NCBI GenBank assembly: GCA_004194705.1
Contig: SADC01001275.1
Location: 930,001-994,000 of the forward strand
Source: Ditylenchus dipsaci
Taxonomy: Eukaryota > Nematoda > Chromadorea > Rhabditida > Anguinidae
Reading direction: 5' to 3'
Length of the DNA stretch: 64,000 nucleotides
Shown here: in pieces, positions 1-12,559 of the stretch
Numbering within the stretch: the stretch's first letter is position 1
How the letters are laid out: each line of letters begins with the position of its first letter
Notes under the pieces: model-generated
Told to the model about the DNA's origin: nothing
What the model saw: only the letters and a program-made list of their open reading frames with translations
The model's database searches: none
Program-made: the position numbers and the translations under genes

Positions 1-274
1 AAAGAAAACAAAATTTGGGTTAAAAAAGTAAAACCCCGATATAGTGGCACCCCTTTTTTGAAAACAGGTGCCACTATATCGAGGTTTTACTTTTTCAACC
101 CGAATTTTGTTTTCTTTTTAAAAAACGATCGATAAAATTCGAACCCTCACGATATTTGGGACCAGACTGTCATAACAGAATCAATAAAAGACTTTAAATA
201 TTGGGTTAAAAAAAGTGTCGGACCCTAGGCGGGAACGAACTTTTGGGGTGCCACTATAGCGAGGTTCGACTGTA
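1..274. mobile_element. pogo-like palindromic MITE, cut by window edge
   Basis: A perfect hairpin lies at about 30-110 (CGATATAGTGGCACC against its complement). The right end at 240-274 reads GAGGTTCGACTGTA, matching the termini of the palindromes at 32.5 and 59.1 kb. It also shares with them the phrase AAAAGTGTCGGACCCTAGG. Its left end lies outside the window. Confidence 0.6.
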
Positions 275-1702
275 ACTTGAATTGCCTTTTAGTCAACCGC
301 CTAAAAACTAACTTTTAGTGGCTTTAGACGGTTCTGGGGTGAGATTCTGAGTCATCTAAGCAAACTTTACCTTGAACTCTAACTCGATGTACGTGAGCAC
401 CATCGAGCTAGAGTTCGGGTTTTTGAAAACATGTACACCTATTACCCGAACTCTAACTCGATCTCTAATTCGAACAACGTGAACAAGCCATGCCGTTTTT
501 GAGATTTGTTGGTTAATTTTTTTCTAAAGCACCGTATACAGTCAAAGCTAAATATAAAGAATTCGCTGAGATTGGCAAAAGTGTTCGGTGTTACAAGGCG
601 ATTTTCGAAAGTAACAGAGCTTTTAGACCTTATTCGGTTTAGAGGGGTCAACGATTTTTTAACAATATATTTTTTAAATTTTTACATGGTGATTATAATA
701 AACCTTATTATTTTAAAAATGGCTTGTAAGTGATCATAAAGATCATGCTGATTAAGGTGATTATGGTCAATTTAATCACCATGATCAAGTCGATTATATA
801 AAAATAGTAGCAAAAAGTGGTGGCCACCCTAAAACCGAATAAGGTCCAAATTTGGTCACAGTTGAACTCGGTTGCTGGAATATTAACAAAGCATAGTTAG
901 AAGCTACTCTTTTGTGGTTTATTTGGAAAAGAATTTACTTGCTTCTCATCAGTTAGGAAACTTTTCAACCAGATCTTATCGTATTTAAGAAAGACATTTT
1001 AGTTATGGAAATAGCTTTAAAATTTTTTATTTGTGTGGTAGCTGAAAAAATATAGAAAGCGACGCTACTGTCGTATACCCCCTCCCCCCCAAAGCTACTG
1101 TAATATACCCCATATATTATATTACAGTAGCGCCTAGAAAGCAATGTGCCCTATCGTTCAAACTACAATTTGAAACTAGCTTCCGCTAGATGTATTCATC
1201 TTTTCAAGCTAGTGTAATATACCCTTCACTATAATTTTTAGAGGATACCTAAAACCACCATTTTTGAAAAAAAATTGTGCAAAGGCCCTTGTTAGTAATG
1301 GCCATGCCCTGAGCCTAAACCTAAGCCTACGGGCCTGAGCCTAAGCCAAAGCTGAAATTATTGGGTGGGGTACATTACACTAGCATTTTCGTGAGGGGTA
1401 TAATACACTAGCGACCATGTTTTTGCTAAAATTTGTCTTTTTAGGCCTCCATAATTCTAGCCAAAGACTATTCCACCACAGCAACTTCTTGCCATAGACT
1501 TTGAATTAAACCAACTTAAAAATTCCAAAAATGGTTATTGGCATGCCTTTGGTGGTCAGTAACAGCCCAAACGCTGCACTTTCGCGTAAGATTTCTCATG
1601 CGACCTGTAAGTTAGAATTAAATTTTCCATGTTTTATTACAGAGCCTGTACCAATAATTTGAAACTATCTGAAAAATCCTTTTTTTCACAAAATAGTTTT
1701 AG
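275..1702. other. Non-coding stretch upstream of first glutaminase exon
   Basis: No supported exon. It contains inverted fragments with AACTCTAACTCGAT near 375-470, a GATCA-rich short inverted segment near 735-795, and scattered repeats of TAATATACCCC type near 1080-1400. It is probably an intron or the 5' flank of the glutaminase gene. Confidence 0.5.
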
Positions 1703-4700
1703 TGCAACAATATAGTCCTCTGCTGGAAGAACGCAAAGGATCTATCCAAAAAGCACTTCTAAAAACCAAAGAAGGTCTAGCCAATCCATTTGCCTGCGAT
1801 GAGCTGTCAGCAGAAGAGCTGATCTACAACCTCTTCAAGATACCTAATAAAAGTGAAGCTTCTATAGGCAAGTTGTTGATGGTGTTGAAGAACTACGGTT
1901 TGCTGGAGACGGATCCGAGACTCCAGCCCATGATGCACAAGATCAGGGAGATAGAGCAGGAGAAGGAGGATAGAGTACATGAATCCAAGGATCCAAGGCA
2001 CTGGAAAATGAATAAGGAGGACTTCAAAAAGTAAGGATTTTACAAACTTTATAAAGTCTGTTTATTTTATTTTCTTTATCTCGCATCAAAAAAAATGATC
2101 TATCAATAGTTGTTTCGATCAACACTTTCAGATGCATCGGTGAATCGCTGTCCCTTATTTCTCAAACCCTTCAAAATGACTTGATAGTGCCTAGTTGGGG
2201 TCAATTCACTCAAATCATCAAGGAGATCTACTCACACTGCAAAGCCATTACTGTGGGCAAAGTGGCTGATTACATTCCTCAATTGGCAAGATTCTCTCCT
2301 GACCAGTTTGGAGTGTCCATTTGCACAGTGGACGGGCAAAGAATCAGTTTCGGAGATGCTAAGACCCCTTTTGCATGCAAAGTGTGTCCAAAGCCTTTAA
2401 CTATGCTATTGCGGCTTCGGAAATGGGCGCTGAATATGTACATAAGCATGTTGGACAGGAGCCTTCCGGCAGATTGTTCAATGAAATCTGTTTGGACTCT
2501 AATCGTGAGTTTTTATATTTGCTTATTTTATTCCTCAAGTAATAGGAACAAGTAGTCAAGCAGGGAGGCTATCAAATAATAAATTTTGGGGTTTAGAACA
2601 AAAATTGCACAGTAACAAACATCAGATAAACAAAAAATAGAAGATTGACTGCATAATAACAAAAAATGCTCTGTAGAATAGCAATAATACAACTATTGCG
2701 CTTGGTAACCCCCAAAAGGTCAAAATTTTTGAGCTTTTGTGGAAAAGGGTTTATAAATGCAATAGTTCCACAAAAATAAAATCTAAAAAATTTGAAAGTA
2801 AACGTAATTTTTGCAGACAAACCCCATAACCCGATGGTTAACTCAGGCGCTATTATTGTCACTTCCCTAATACAGCACAAATCCAACATGGCTGATCGCT
2901 TTGACTACGTAAGATTTATTAAACCAGTACTGTATTTTCTCTAATTTTCTCCCTAAATCAATATCGTGTTCTTTCTATTCTATTTTGAACCATTTTTAAA
3001 GACTACTGTCAGACAAGTTACCAATCATTTGTAGCCAAAAAGGTAAGCTACAAAATGGTCGATAACTTATCTAGTAACTCATCTAAAAGCTTTCTTCAGA
3101 AAGCGGTTTAAAAATGGAATGCCAATAACATGATTTTAAATTAGGGTCGGAATTAGAAGAAATAAGGTATGAAACTCACGGCCATTTCCGCATCTATTTC
3201 AGGTTCTAACCCAGTACCGCAAAATAAGTGGAGGCGAGTATGTGGGGTTTAACAATGCTGTGTGAGCCACTTTATTCTATGATCTGGCCTTTTCGAAGAG
3301 CAAATAATTTAGGTTTCTTTCGGAGAGGTCAACAGCCGACCGCAACTTTGCTCTGGCCTACTACATGAAAGAAAATAACTGTTTTCCAGAAGACACATCC
3401 AGCTTAACAGAAGCTCTAGACTTCTACTTTCAATTGTGCTCTTTGGAAGTGACTTGCGAATCTGCCTCTGTCATGGCTGCTACTCTGGCTAATGGAGGTT
3501 AAATCTAGTTTCTCATGAGCTATCAACTGACCTTGAGCATTCTTTCATTGACTGTACACAAATAACCTAAATGATACAGGTGTATGTCCTATCACTGGCG
3601 AGAGATGCATTGGAAGTCGACCCTGCAGAGACGTTCTATCGCTGATGAATAGTTGCGGAATGTACGACTACAGTGGCCAGTTTGCTTTTCATGTTGGTTT
3701 GCCAGGTTTGCTCCTTTTCAAACGTTGCATGAAAATTTAAAAACAAAATTACAGCCAAATCTGGAGTTTCTGGTTTGCTGATTGTAGTAGTGCCCAATGT
3801 TCTAGGTCTAGCTCTCTGGTCTCCTCCATTAGACAAACTGGTAAATTACATATTTTGTAATATATGGAAAGCCGTTCTACCGTATTTCCTCTAATATAAC
3901 CACCCCCTAAATTCAAAAAACGTGTTTGTGGCGTTGTATTTTTGACCCACTTTTCGATCACTTCTCCCAAGCAAGTTACCACTCCTTCTGTAGCTCATCT
4001 CACTGGCTACAAAATGGGTCATAACTTGCTTGAGAGAAGTGACGAAAAAGTGGGTCGAAAACGCAATGCCAAGAACACGATTTTGAATCAAAGGGGGTGG
4101 TTATATTAGAGGAAATACGGTATTTATTATCTCATATTATTGAATGACCACGTGGTCAAGAGGTCGAAAGTGAAATGCTGCCTAGGATTCTTATTTTATT
4201 TGTCCAAATTCAAATAAAATAAAGAAAACCTCTATTCACCGAACTCAGAAACTTAAACCTTCAATATTCTAAACAATAATTTTGCAGGGCAACAGCTGCA
4301 GAGGAGTGGCTTTCTGCAAAGAGTTGGTCAGCAGGTTCAACTTCCACAACTACGACTCTCTAGCACACAATGAGTCAAGAAAGTTTGACCCCAGGAGAAG
4401 GGTGGGCGACCGAGAAAAGGACCAAGTAGTGTCTCTGCTTTTTGCGGCCAAGGCTGGAGATCTGAATACGGTCAGGAGGATGTATATGCAAGGCTTTGAT
4501 TTAGAGATGGCTGACTACGACAAGAGAACGGCCCTGCATTTAGCTGCTTCCGGTAAGAGTCCCAGTTAGGTCATAAAAATTCAGTTACCGATAAAAAACT
4601 GTCAAAACAAAAATATTTTAAATTTTTTTTTGCCAAAAACGCCGAGAGTAAAAATTTCGTTTTTAAAGTAAATATATCACAACAAATCAAGCCTTATGGC

Positions 4701-7700
4701 TACAGTCTACTCTCAATAAAATTCAGCCCGATAAACGGGCCCCTCAGGCTGGTTCCCACGGGTGTCGGTTGAACAAGCTACATTTCACTGGCCAAGATTA
4801 TTGGTTATATTTGAATACAGTCTTTTCTCGGTGATCCGGCACCCCTGGGGACTGGCCTCAGGGTGCCGGATAACGGTGGTGTAGTTGACAGAGAATAAGC
4901 CAATATCAGCCAAATGAACTATATTTACAGTGTCGGGTGAGCGAGAGTGTCGGAGTACGAGAGAGTACAATGAGTTACAATATAGAATGCACCCTTCACG
5001 CAGAGTGGTGTCATAGCTTTTAGTCGATTTTTTTCGAATTTTCGAATTTCGAAAATTTAAGTTGGTTCTTTTAAATTTAAAAGGGAATAAAGGCTGTATA
5101 GAGATGGATAAGGAATAATAGGGACCACTTTTATTTCAGAACGTAAAAATAAATGCTTCAATTCTTTGACTGTTCGACCATGTTTTCATTGGGGAGGAGG
5201 GGGGGGTCGTGACAAAAAGATGCATTTTGTGATCAAGAGTACTTCTCATGTCTAAGGTTAGTAAGTGCGCGAATCAACCTACGAATCCACCTGTGCCCCC
5301 TTCCGGGGCGCAGAGGCTTGAGGGAGGCTTGCTTGAGGGGGCTTGAGGGCTTGGAGTTGAGATGCGCACACCCACATACCTTAGACACAAATCACTCGAA
5401 AGTGACTCTGGATGCATGAAAAAGCATACATACCAGAGCTTATTTATGCGGTAGGCCCCAGTATTCAAAACTATGTTCAACATCTTCTTGTTAGTGGGCC
5501 CTGTGTGATTAGTGGCCCCTTTTATTTCCTTCCCCTCCCATTACAGCCCTTAATCGCTTTTAAATTCAAAAGACGCTAATTTGAATTTTTCGAATTCTGA
5601 CTGAATTCTTGATTCCCCCCTGTGGTTCGAAAAAAAATATTTTGCTCAGAATTATAAAAACACGCGACTTTCTCATGAAATCGGGGTCGCGAAACACGAA
5701 TATGAGGTAATCTTCTCCATCCGAGCACTCTGCGCGGGCGTGGAGGGGGGGAGTTGGTTGGATCCTATACTCAAGCCGGATTCTATACTCAAGCCAAAAC
5801 GTGTTTTCTAGTCCGTGAAAGTTGTTATTTGCTTTGGAGCACCGAAGTTTTCAACATCAATAAAAATCTGTCTCCAGGCGAAAAAAGTAGTAAAATAACT
5901 TTTAATCAACAATTTATCTTAGTCGTAAAAATACAAGTTTTGGATAAAAAACAAAGATACAAATTTCAGGCAAAATTTTTTGATTATTTTATTATAAGGT
6001 GAATTCTGAGGTCTTTCGAAAACATACGAATTTCAATCTCAAAACCAAATTCAGCATCTAAAAATCGGGTAAGGCATGGAAAATTAGGTAATGAGAAAAA
6101 CATACCAGCGCGTCACAGTGCAAATAAAAGCGGGAATCAGCAATTGTCGGGGATCAGCAACCTGTTTTTACTTGTTTAGTGTTAAATCTGATATTGATGA
6201 CTGTATACTAGTTTTAATAGCGATTTTTTCTAATTTTGGACATGGACCTGTACCAAGAGTCTGATAGCGATTTTCAGTATTCCAGGTTGTTACACTAATA
6301 TCCTATTTACGAAACGCTAAAGACGATGGCACGCATCGATTTTCTGATTTTCTAACTCAGTTTTGAAACAATGGCCTTCAAAGTCAAGCACTCGGAAAAT
6401 TTGAATTTCCTGTGAGTGGGGTGGGGTAGGATGCCGAAAATGGCCTTTAAAGTTTGCTAGTCGTTCTAACTCTTTTTAGCTTTTGACGTAAAACTTTTTT
6501 TCTACATAGCAAAACTAAAATTCTGACACCAGATTTGGCGTGCCCGATTAGCATGTGAAACTTCTCTTAGACCTAAACTTCGACTGTCATATTTGAAATT
6601 CCCCTCGAGACAAAAAACATTTGAATTAAAGGATATTGACTTAAAGGAATTTGAAATATGACGGTCGAAGTTTAGGTCTAAGAGCAGTTTCACATGCAAA
6701 TCGCAAATCGGTGCAAATCGGGCATGCTTATCACGAATGTGTTGTCAGAATTTTAGAAAAAAAAAATTAAAAAAAAAAGTTTTACGTCAAAAGCTAAAAA
6801 GAGTTAGAACGACTAGCAAACTTCGAAGGCCATTTTCGGCATCCTAACCTACCCACTAACAGGAAATTCTCATACTATTCGAAAACTTATGAATAGGGCT
6901 TTCTGATAGCATAAAAGATAGTTTGGTCCGTTAGACAAAAATTTTGAGAAAAATAGACTTTTATGAGAAAAAGTTGAGTTCAGAAAATGCTTTTTTTACA
7001 TAATTACCACTGTTGTTCCGAATCTTGCAATCATGACCGGGGCATGTAATACCTCGTGAGAAAGCGCATCATCTGGGCTTTCAAATGCTAGATTACACTT
7101 CAGACAAACATCGTGGAAAGTGCAATAAATAATCAAAAAATTTCATGAATGTCAAATTTCCGAGTGCTTATCTCAAAACTGAATGAGATGCGTGCCATCG
7201 TGTTCAGCGTATCGTGAATAGTATATCACTGTAATAATCCGGCATACTCAAAAAATCACTATCGGCAACCTTAGGTTCACTTTTACAAAAAATCGATCCT
7301 AAAAACTAGGTAGCCTTTCTTTCATCAGAACAGATAGAACGCTTATAGAACATTTTCAAGAGAGGAATAAAATTCTGCCCCGCTTTTTTTCACTTTACAA
7401 ATTCTAAAGTACCGCCAATTATTTATTGTTTGTTTAGAAGGGCATTACGATGTTGCCTCTTTTCTGATCAACACAGCCAAAGTCAAGGTGGATCCAAAAG
7501 ACAGGTGATTTTATCCACTGTTTATAATATAAAAATCAACAAAACAAATTCAGATGGATCGGGCTCCCCTGCAAGATGCAAAAGCTCAAAATCACCATTC
7601 TGTTGTAAATTTGCTCGAAAAAGCTACCGTCAGTCAGTTGTCTGTGGCCGAAAATTATGAAGAGGTAATTTCCCAAAAAAAACCGTAAAAGTGATCCACT

Positions 7701-8688
7701 TACACGGGATGTTTACAAATGTACACCAAAAAGAATGTCACTATGCCTTTAGTCAGATTTCGAGGAACATTGAAAAATGAATATCAAACCTTCCGAAAAA
7801 AATATAATTAAATAGTCATATTTTTTTCAATGTTCAAAAAGGCATTTGAAACGGGCTTAATTATGTTTTTAATATTGGCAACATTGCCGATCAATAGAGA
7901 ATATAGGATGAACACTTAAAATTGTGCTCCCAAGTTTATAAAATATTAATCTTGCGTAGAGCGTTTTGCTAATCTTATGGTTCTAACTTTACAAAGAGTA
8001 ATAATAAAATATTTAGGAATCCGCAGCTAGGGAATATTCTAACGAGGTTGTTCAGAAACCAGTACTCTTCAGTCAGCACAGTGTTCCTAGTAGTCTCTAT
8101 AGTAGACCTTACACCCTTCTGAACAATGGCTCTACTGCTGCCAAGAGAGCCATAGCCATCAAGAAAAGCATGTCAGTGGCTAGCGTGTTGTCCTATGCCA
8201 GCTCTATACCCTCATCTTCTTCTTCTGATGAGGAAGGGATCATTGTGAAGAGTCTGTCACCAAAGCTCCATCCCATAGAACCAGTCAAGGAGGATGAGGG
8301 CGACAAAACTTTGTCAGATGACAGCGCATACAACAGTCCAGCTGTACGGCAGTTTTCTTCCACCAGCAGCAACCCCATGATCAGCCCTGTGACTGCTACT
8401 GCTCCATCGCCACTTATAAGCCCAGTGAGACATGCAAGGAATGGGAGTAACAGCAACGTTGGTAGACAGAGGGTGGTACCCAACGACTCTCACCGACAGT
8501 TGAATGGATTGCGAAATGGCGTAAAAAGAGAAAAGATGTATTTGACTGGTATCAATAGAGTACAAATGAATGGTGGCAGAGCAGGGCTGGAGGTGGAGAA
8601 TGGCTTGAATGAACTGGATGATGTTGAAAATGATTCAGATGTGGCATCACTTACTAAAGAAAACATTTCGATTGGGCAGAAAGATTGA
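1703..8688 (+). CDS. GLS: Glutaminase, kidney/liver (GLS) type, 5' end not found
   Basis: Glutaminase hydrolyses glutamine to glutamate and ammonia, in mitochondria in animals. Eleven exons fit GT-AG rules with matching phases: 1703-2030, 2132-2504, 2817-2908, 3203-3261, 3313-3497, 3580-3705, 3755-3840, 4288-4552, 7438-7504, 7554-7664, 8017-8688. Exon 1 is the EF-hand-like N-terminal region. Exon 2 has [20 protein letters not shown], and in the next frame the serine-lysine dyad region VSKAF. Later exons carry [42 protein letters not shown] and [11 protein letters not shown]. Exons 8-10 hold ankyrin repeats ([22 protein letters not shown]). The last exon adds a Ser-rich tail of about 220 residues not typical of the family. 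The frame slips by one missing base near 2363 (T run) and near 7557; the protein similarity continues across both, so I infer consensus errors. The mitochondrial leader exon is not visible. AATAAA follows near 8919. Family assignment is secure. Confidence 0.93.
3878..4122. mobile_element. TACCGTATT-family MITE in glutaminase intron 7
   Basis: The left end TACCGTATTTCCTCTAAT continues into ATAACCACCCCC. The right end is the exact reverse (GGGGGTGGTTAT then ATTAGAGGAAATACGGTA). TA lies at both edges, consistent with TA target duplication. The interior repeats an ACAAAATGGGTCATAACTTGC motif. It lies wholly inside the intron 3841-4287. Confidence 0.85.
5200..5500. repeat. Dispersed repeat (CATACCTTAGACACAAATCA family)
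   Basis: This copy in glutaminase intron 8 shares long stretches with 13925-14165, 23690-24010 and, inverted, 24500-24600: AGTTGAGATGCGCACACCCA, CATACCTTAGACACAAATCA, and a CATACCAGAG segment. No coding capacity is seen. Family unknown; it has the look of a non-autonomous element. Confidence 0.6.
6359..6885. repeat. Long inverted repeat in glutaminase intron 8
   Basis: The left arm (about 6370-6505; GGCCTTTAAAGTTTGC, CTTTTTAGCTTTTGACGTAA) is complementary to the right arm (about 6778-6880; TTACGTCAAAAGCTAAAAAG). An inner pair flanks the centre (AGGTCTAAGAG against CTCTTAGACCT, 6567 and 6680). No ORF; a foldback-type element. Confidence 0.75.
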
Positions 8689-10340
8689 TCGAATTGTTTT
8701 ATTTGTCTACTACTGCTCAAATACATCGTTATTTACAATTACCTTAATTCAAAATCTTGGTCTTGGTATCGTGTTCAATTTTTTTAACCTTCATAAGCAA
8801 ATTACCATTCCATCTAAGTGAAAGGAAAAAAGTGATAAGAATGCTAAAAGCTCTATTTCAAACCAGGTGGCAAGGCAATCCTTACAGGTTATTTGGTTAT
8901 TTTTCTAATGATTCAGCAAATAAAGTCAAGTCTTGAAAAACGAAGTTCGAAAAAGTTTACAGATTTTATGTACCTACTTTTTGATGATTTTGAACAATTT
9001 GGAGTGTCCAGACTATGTCAAAACAAAAAATAAACAATTTCTCTAATTTTAAAAGCACATTTACCGTAGTGAAACTTTTTTCTTCCTTCAAGTAGCGGAA
9101 TTTTTTATATTTATGAAATATTCGCCAATGTTTGACTCGTTGCGATTTCCGAAACTTATTCTTGGAATTGTATTATTATAGATTTAAAAAAAGTGAGAAG
9201 AAAACTCACAAAACATTCACAAAAGGATACACCGGAAACAACATAAGCTGTAACTGAAATGCGCCCTCAAACGTCTAAATTTCACCAACAAATTTTTTCT
9301 TTTCGCCCGCAAATTATTTGTTTACTAATTTTTCGCATCTAAAGTTATGTTTATCTTTGTCTTGATGCAACCTGAAATAAAAAAAAGCAAAGACCGGTTT
9401 AGTGATTTGAGCTGTTTATGTAGAGTTAACTACCTTTTTAAGTCTCTGTTTTACGTTGGTCTTTAGCTGATATTTAGAGGTCTTTTCTACGATATTCGGA
9501 CATCTTCGACATGGAATTTTTTCCCGCTCCTCAAATCCACGCCCTTAGTTTCTATGTTCTTGTCTGAAAAATTGGTGGGGAGTGTAGATATCGGCTAAAA
9601 ACCAAGGTAAAATAGACAATATAAAAAGGTAGCTAACAATAGGTAACTTGTAAGTCTACAAAAACACCCCACATCACTGGACTCAGTCCTTGCTTTTTCG
9701 TCTTTGTTTTAGGTTGCAAAGATAACATACAGTGGTAGCGAAAAATATTAAACTAGTAATTTGGTAACGAAAATAAAAAATTTGCTGCTGACATTAAATT
9801 TTTGACAAGAACATAGATTCTTAGAATTAAGAAGAACTAAAAGGCTTTCTTCCCTGCAGAAAACCTCCAAAAATTTTCGATACAATAAATTTTCAGCCTC
9901 AGACAGCCAAGGGTTGTCGTCATCGTATTCTCGGATGAAACACGGATTTTGTCTTCATAGGCTATCGATACCAATAGAGAAATCATTTATACACATGTAG
10001 GTATATAACAATGTGCTGGGTTTGGTTAGAGAGTAGACGGATAGAGAAAATATACTCTTTCATTTTGTTTCTTTCCATGTTTTTTCGTCAGTTCTTTTCA
10101 ATAAAATCTATAAAAATATATTATAATTTTTTTGGCTCTATATGTACCGAGTTTCCCCTAAAATATATTTGTCCCCTTCTGTTTTTCCAACTTATACAGT
10201 CAAATGTTCGAATATACACGGTAAACGATGATATTTTTTAGCGTAAAGGCGCTGTACATAAAGAATCGAAATAATGCAAACAAGGTGGACTGGCGCCTTA
10301 CAGGCGCCTGGTAAAAAACGTCAGTTGCTGTATCCTTCAT
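8689..10340. other. Intergenic, no gene seen
   Basis: Apart from the glutaminase 3' UTR and its AATAAA near 8919, I see no exon with protein likeness. A loose inverted pair around 9400-9740 (GGTAGTTAAC/CAATAGGTAACT, TTTAGGTTGCAAAGAT) suggests another degenerate foldback. Confidence 0.5.
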
Positions 10341-10344
10341 AGGG

Positions 10345-11962
10345 TCCGTGACAATTCGCCTCCGGCCGATTCGCCTCCCGGGAAAATTCGCCTCCAGGGA
10401 CAATTCGCCTCCGGTCCGATTCGCCTCCCGGGACAATTCGCCTCCAGGACAATTCGCCTTCGGACAATTCGCCTCCGGTGCAAAAAAGTAGTAGAAGTAA
10501 TCTTTGAAAAGTCACAGTCATTATACCACATTCAAACCCTTATTTTCGACGTGAAATTGTGTGGTAAATCTTGTTTGATACGACCGAAACCGCGATTTCA
10601 CCCATCCGAACCCCAAAACCCAGGGTAGGTACCTTCTGGTCAGGTGTATGTTCACGTAGATGGCCTGAAAATTTGAAAAAAAAAATTAAATCGAAAACCA
10701 ACCATGCTATCAAATGTAAAATCGTGTGGTGAATCAGGTCTGTTAATATCAAAATTTTGAGTTCACTGAACCGATCCCCACAATTAGAGGTAGGTATCCC
10801 TCGTCCAGGTGTATATTCATTTACGGGCGTTAAGCGAATCGATCCACACCAAACTGATCCATACCGAATTGGTCCACACACAAATGGTCCACACTTTCCA
10901 AATTCGTACATTTTGAAAAATTTTGTAGTCTGAACCGACCAAACCAAGTGGTCGTCAGCTTGGAGATTTTTTTATACTTTTTTGGGTTCCAAAACTATTT
11001 TCTGGACTAACTCGGGAATGCTGAAGATGGTTTGATAGTGGTGAAATGCCGTTTTGTAAGCTATTTTATAGTTTTGGCAAATTCAATTATTTCCCAATAA
11101 TTTAAAAATCCCATACAAAACCTTCTTTTACTATTATCGAACCATCTTCAGCATGCCCAAATTGGTCCAGAAAACAGGTTTCGGAATATGAAAAACTTAA
11201 AAAAAAAACTTGCACCAAGATTTTGTTGTACTCAGGTAGTGTAGTGGTACCCGGATAGTGATATTTTCGTCTTGTAAAGAACTTTTAAAATTTATTATCC
11301 AACTTTTATTCTACTGGACAATCCAAGCACTAACTAAACCATGTGGTCGTCCACTTGGATCAAAAGAAAGGCAGCTAAAGTTGGTTATAGCCTGATTAAT
11401 TTTGAAGTCAAATAATTGTTGTCTCTATTATCTGAGCAGGGTGTGGCTGAATTTTTTTTGACTAGCTAGAGACCTCCATGATTCAAGTGGACCACCTAAA
11501 TAAACAAGGTGGACAACAACATGAGAAAATAAGGGCGATTAGGTGATAAATTGACAAAATGTTATAAAAATTAATGCAATACAACTACAGTATTACCCTT
11601 TCTGCAAAAATACAAACTAAGGATAAGCTTATTGTTCATGGAGTGAATGGACAGACTGAACAGGAGATAAAAAAAAGTAATTGGAGGCGAATTGTCCCGG
11701 AGGCGAATTTTCCTGGAGGCGAATTGTCCTGGAGGCGAATTGTCCCGGAAGGCGAATTGTCCCGGGAGGCGAATTTTCCTGGAGTCGAATGTCCTAGAGG
11801 CGAATTGTCCTGGAGGCGAATTGTCCCGGAGGCGAATTTTCCTGGAGTCGAATGTCCTAGAGGCGAATTGTCCTGGAGGCGAATTGTCCCGGAAGGCGAA
11901 TTGTCCCGGGAGGCGAATCGGCCCGGAGGCGAATTGTCCTGGAGGCGAATTGTCCGTGTCCC
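10345..11962. mobile_element. Foldback element with tandem-array inverted ends (16-bp unit)
   Basis: The left end (10349-10482) is an array of about 16-bp units of GGACAATTCGCCTCC type. The right end (11681-11960) is the same unit in opposite orientation (GGAGGCGAATTGTCC), with about 17 copies. The interior holds ACCAAGTGGTCGT, AACCATCTTCAGCATGCCC and TACTCAGGTAGTGTAGTGG phrases that recur in the 57.2-kb element. No transposase. Long proteins read through the array are repeat artefacts. Confidence 0.75.
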
Positions 11963-12370
11963 TGATAAAACGATGCTCGATATAACGTCCGCTTGTTATA
12001 ACGTTATATCGAGCGTCGACTGTATAGAGAGTGCCTTTGTTTGCTAGATGCCTAATTTTCTCTAATTTCTCCACTCCCCCTATTTTCCCCCTCCCTCTAA
12101 TAACCCCCCTCCCCTATAGAAGAGGGTTGAAAAATTACTGCCCTCCTGGCTGACTAGCAGAAATAAGATGGTCTAAAAATTGCTACTAGTTGCTGGTTCC
12201 CTGTTGCTGTTAATGATCTAGATTCATATGGACTGTCGATTCTGCATTAGTTGCTTGTGGTAGTATTCCTAGAGCTATCTTTTTAGCTATGCTAGTAGTT
12301 GTTGCAATCATATACGTTAAAGCACAGGCATTGCTGGTATACTTCCATTTTTTTTAAGATTACTCTTGTA

Positions 12371-12548
12371 CATAGGCGTACCCAGGGGGGGGGGGTGCTA
12401 GCCGGGCTGTAGCCCTCCCCCCCCGTCAGGTTTTTTTCTTGTTTTTTTAGCCTTATTTAGCTTTTTTTTTGTCTTTTTAGCACCCCCCCCCCGTCAGGAT
12501 TTTTATCCCTTTTAGCCCCCCCGTCAGAAAATCCTGGGTACGCCTATG
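12371..12548. mobile_element. hAT-type MITE, 178 bp
   Basis: The termini CATAGGCGTACCCAGG and CCTGGGTACGCCTATG are inverted. An exact 8-bp duplication CTCTTGTA flanks both sides (12363-12370 and 12549-12556). The interior is C-rich with GTCAGG repeats. The 8-bp duplication is the hAT hallmark. Confidence 0.88.
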
Positions 12549-12559
12549 CTCTTGTATCG

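Noticed and set aside
11571..12074. Open frames of about 160 codons on both strands through GGAGGCGAATTGTCC repeats
   Set aside because: Periodic repeat translation (GGELSWRRIVPEANF types) present on both strands at once; part of the foldback array.
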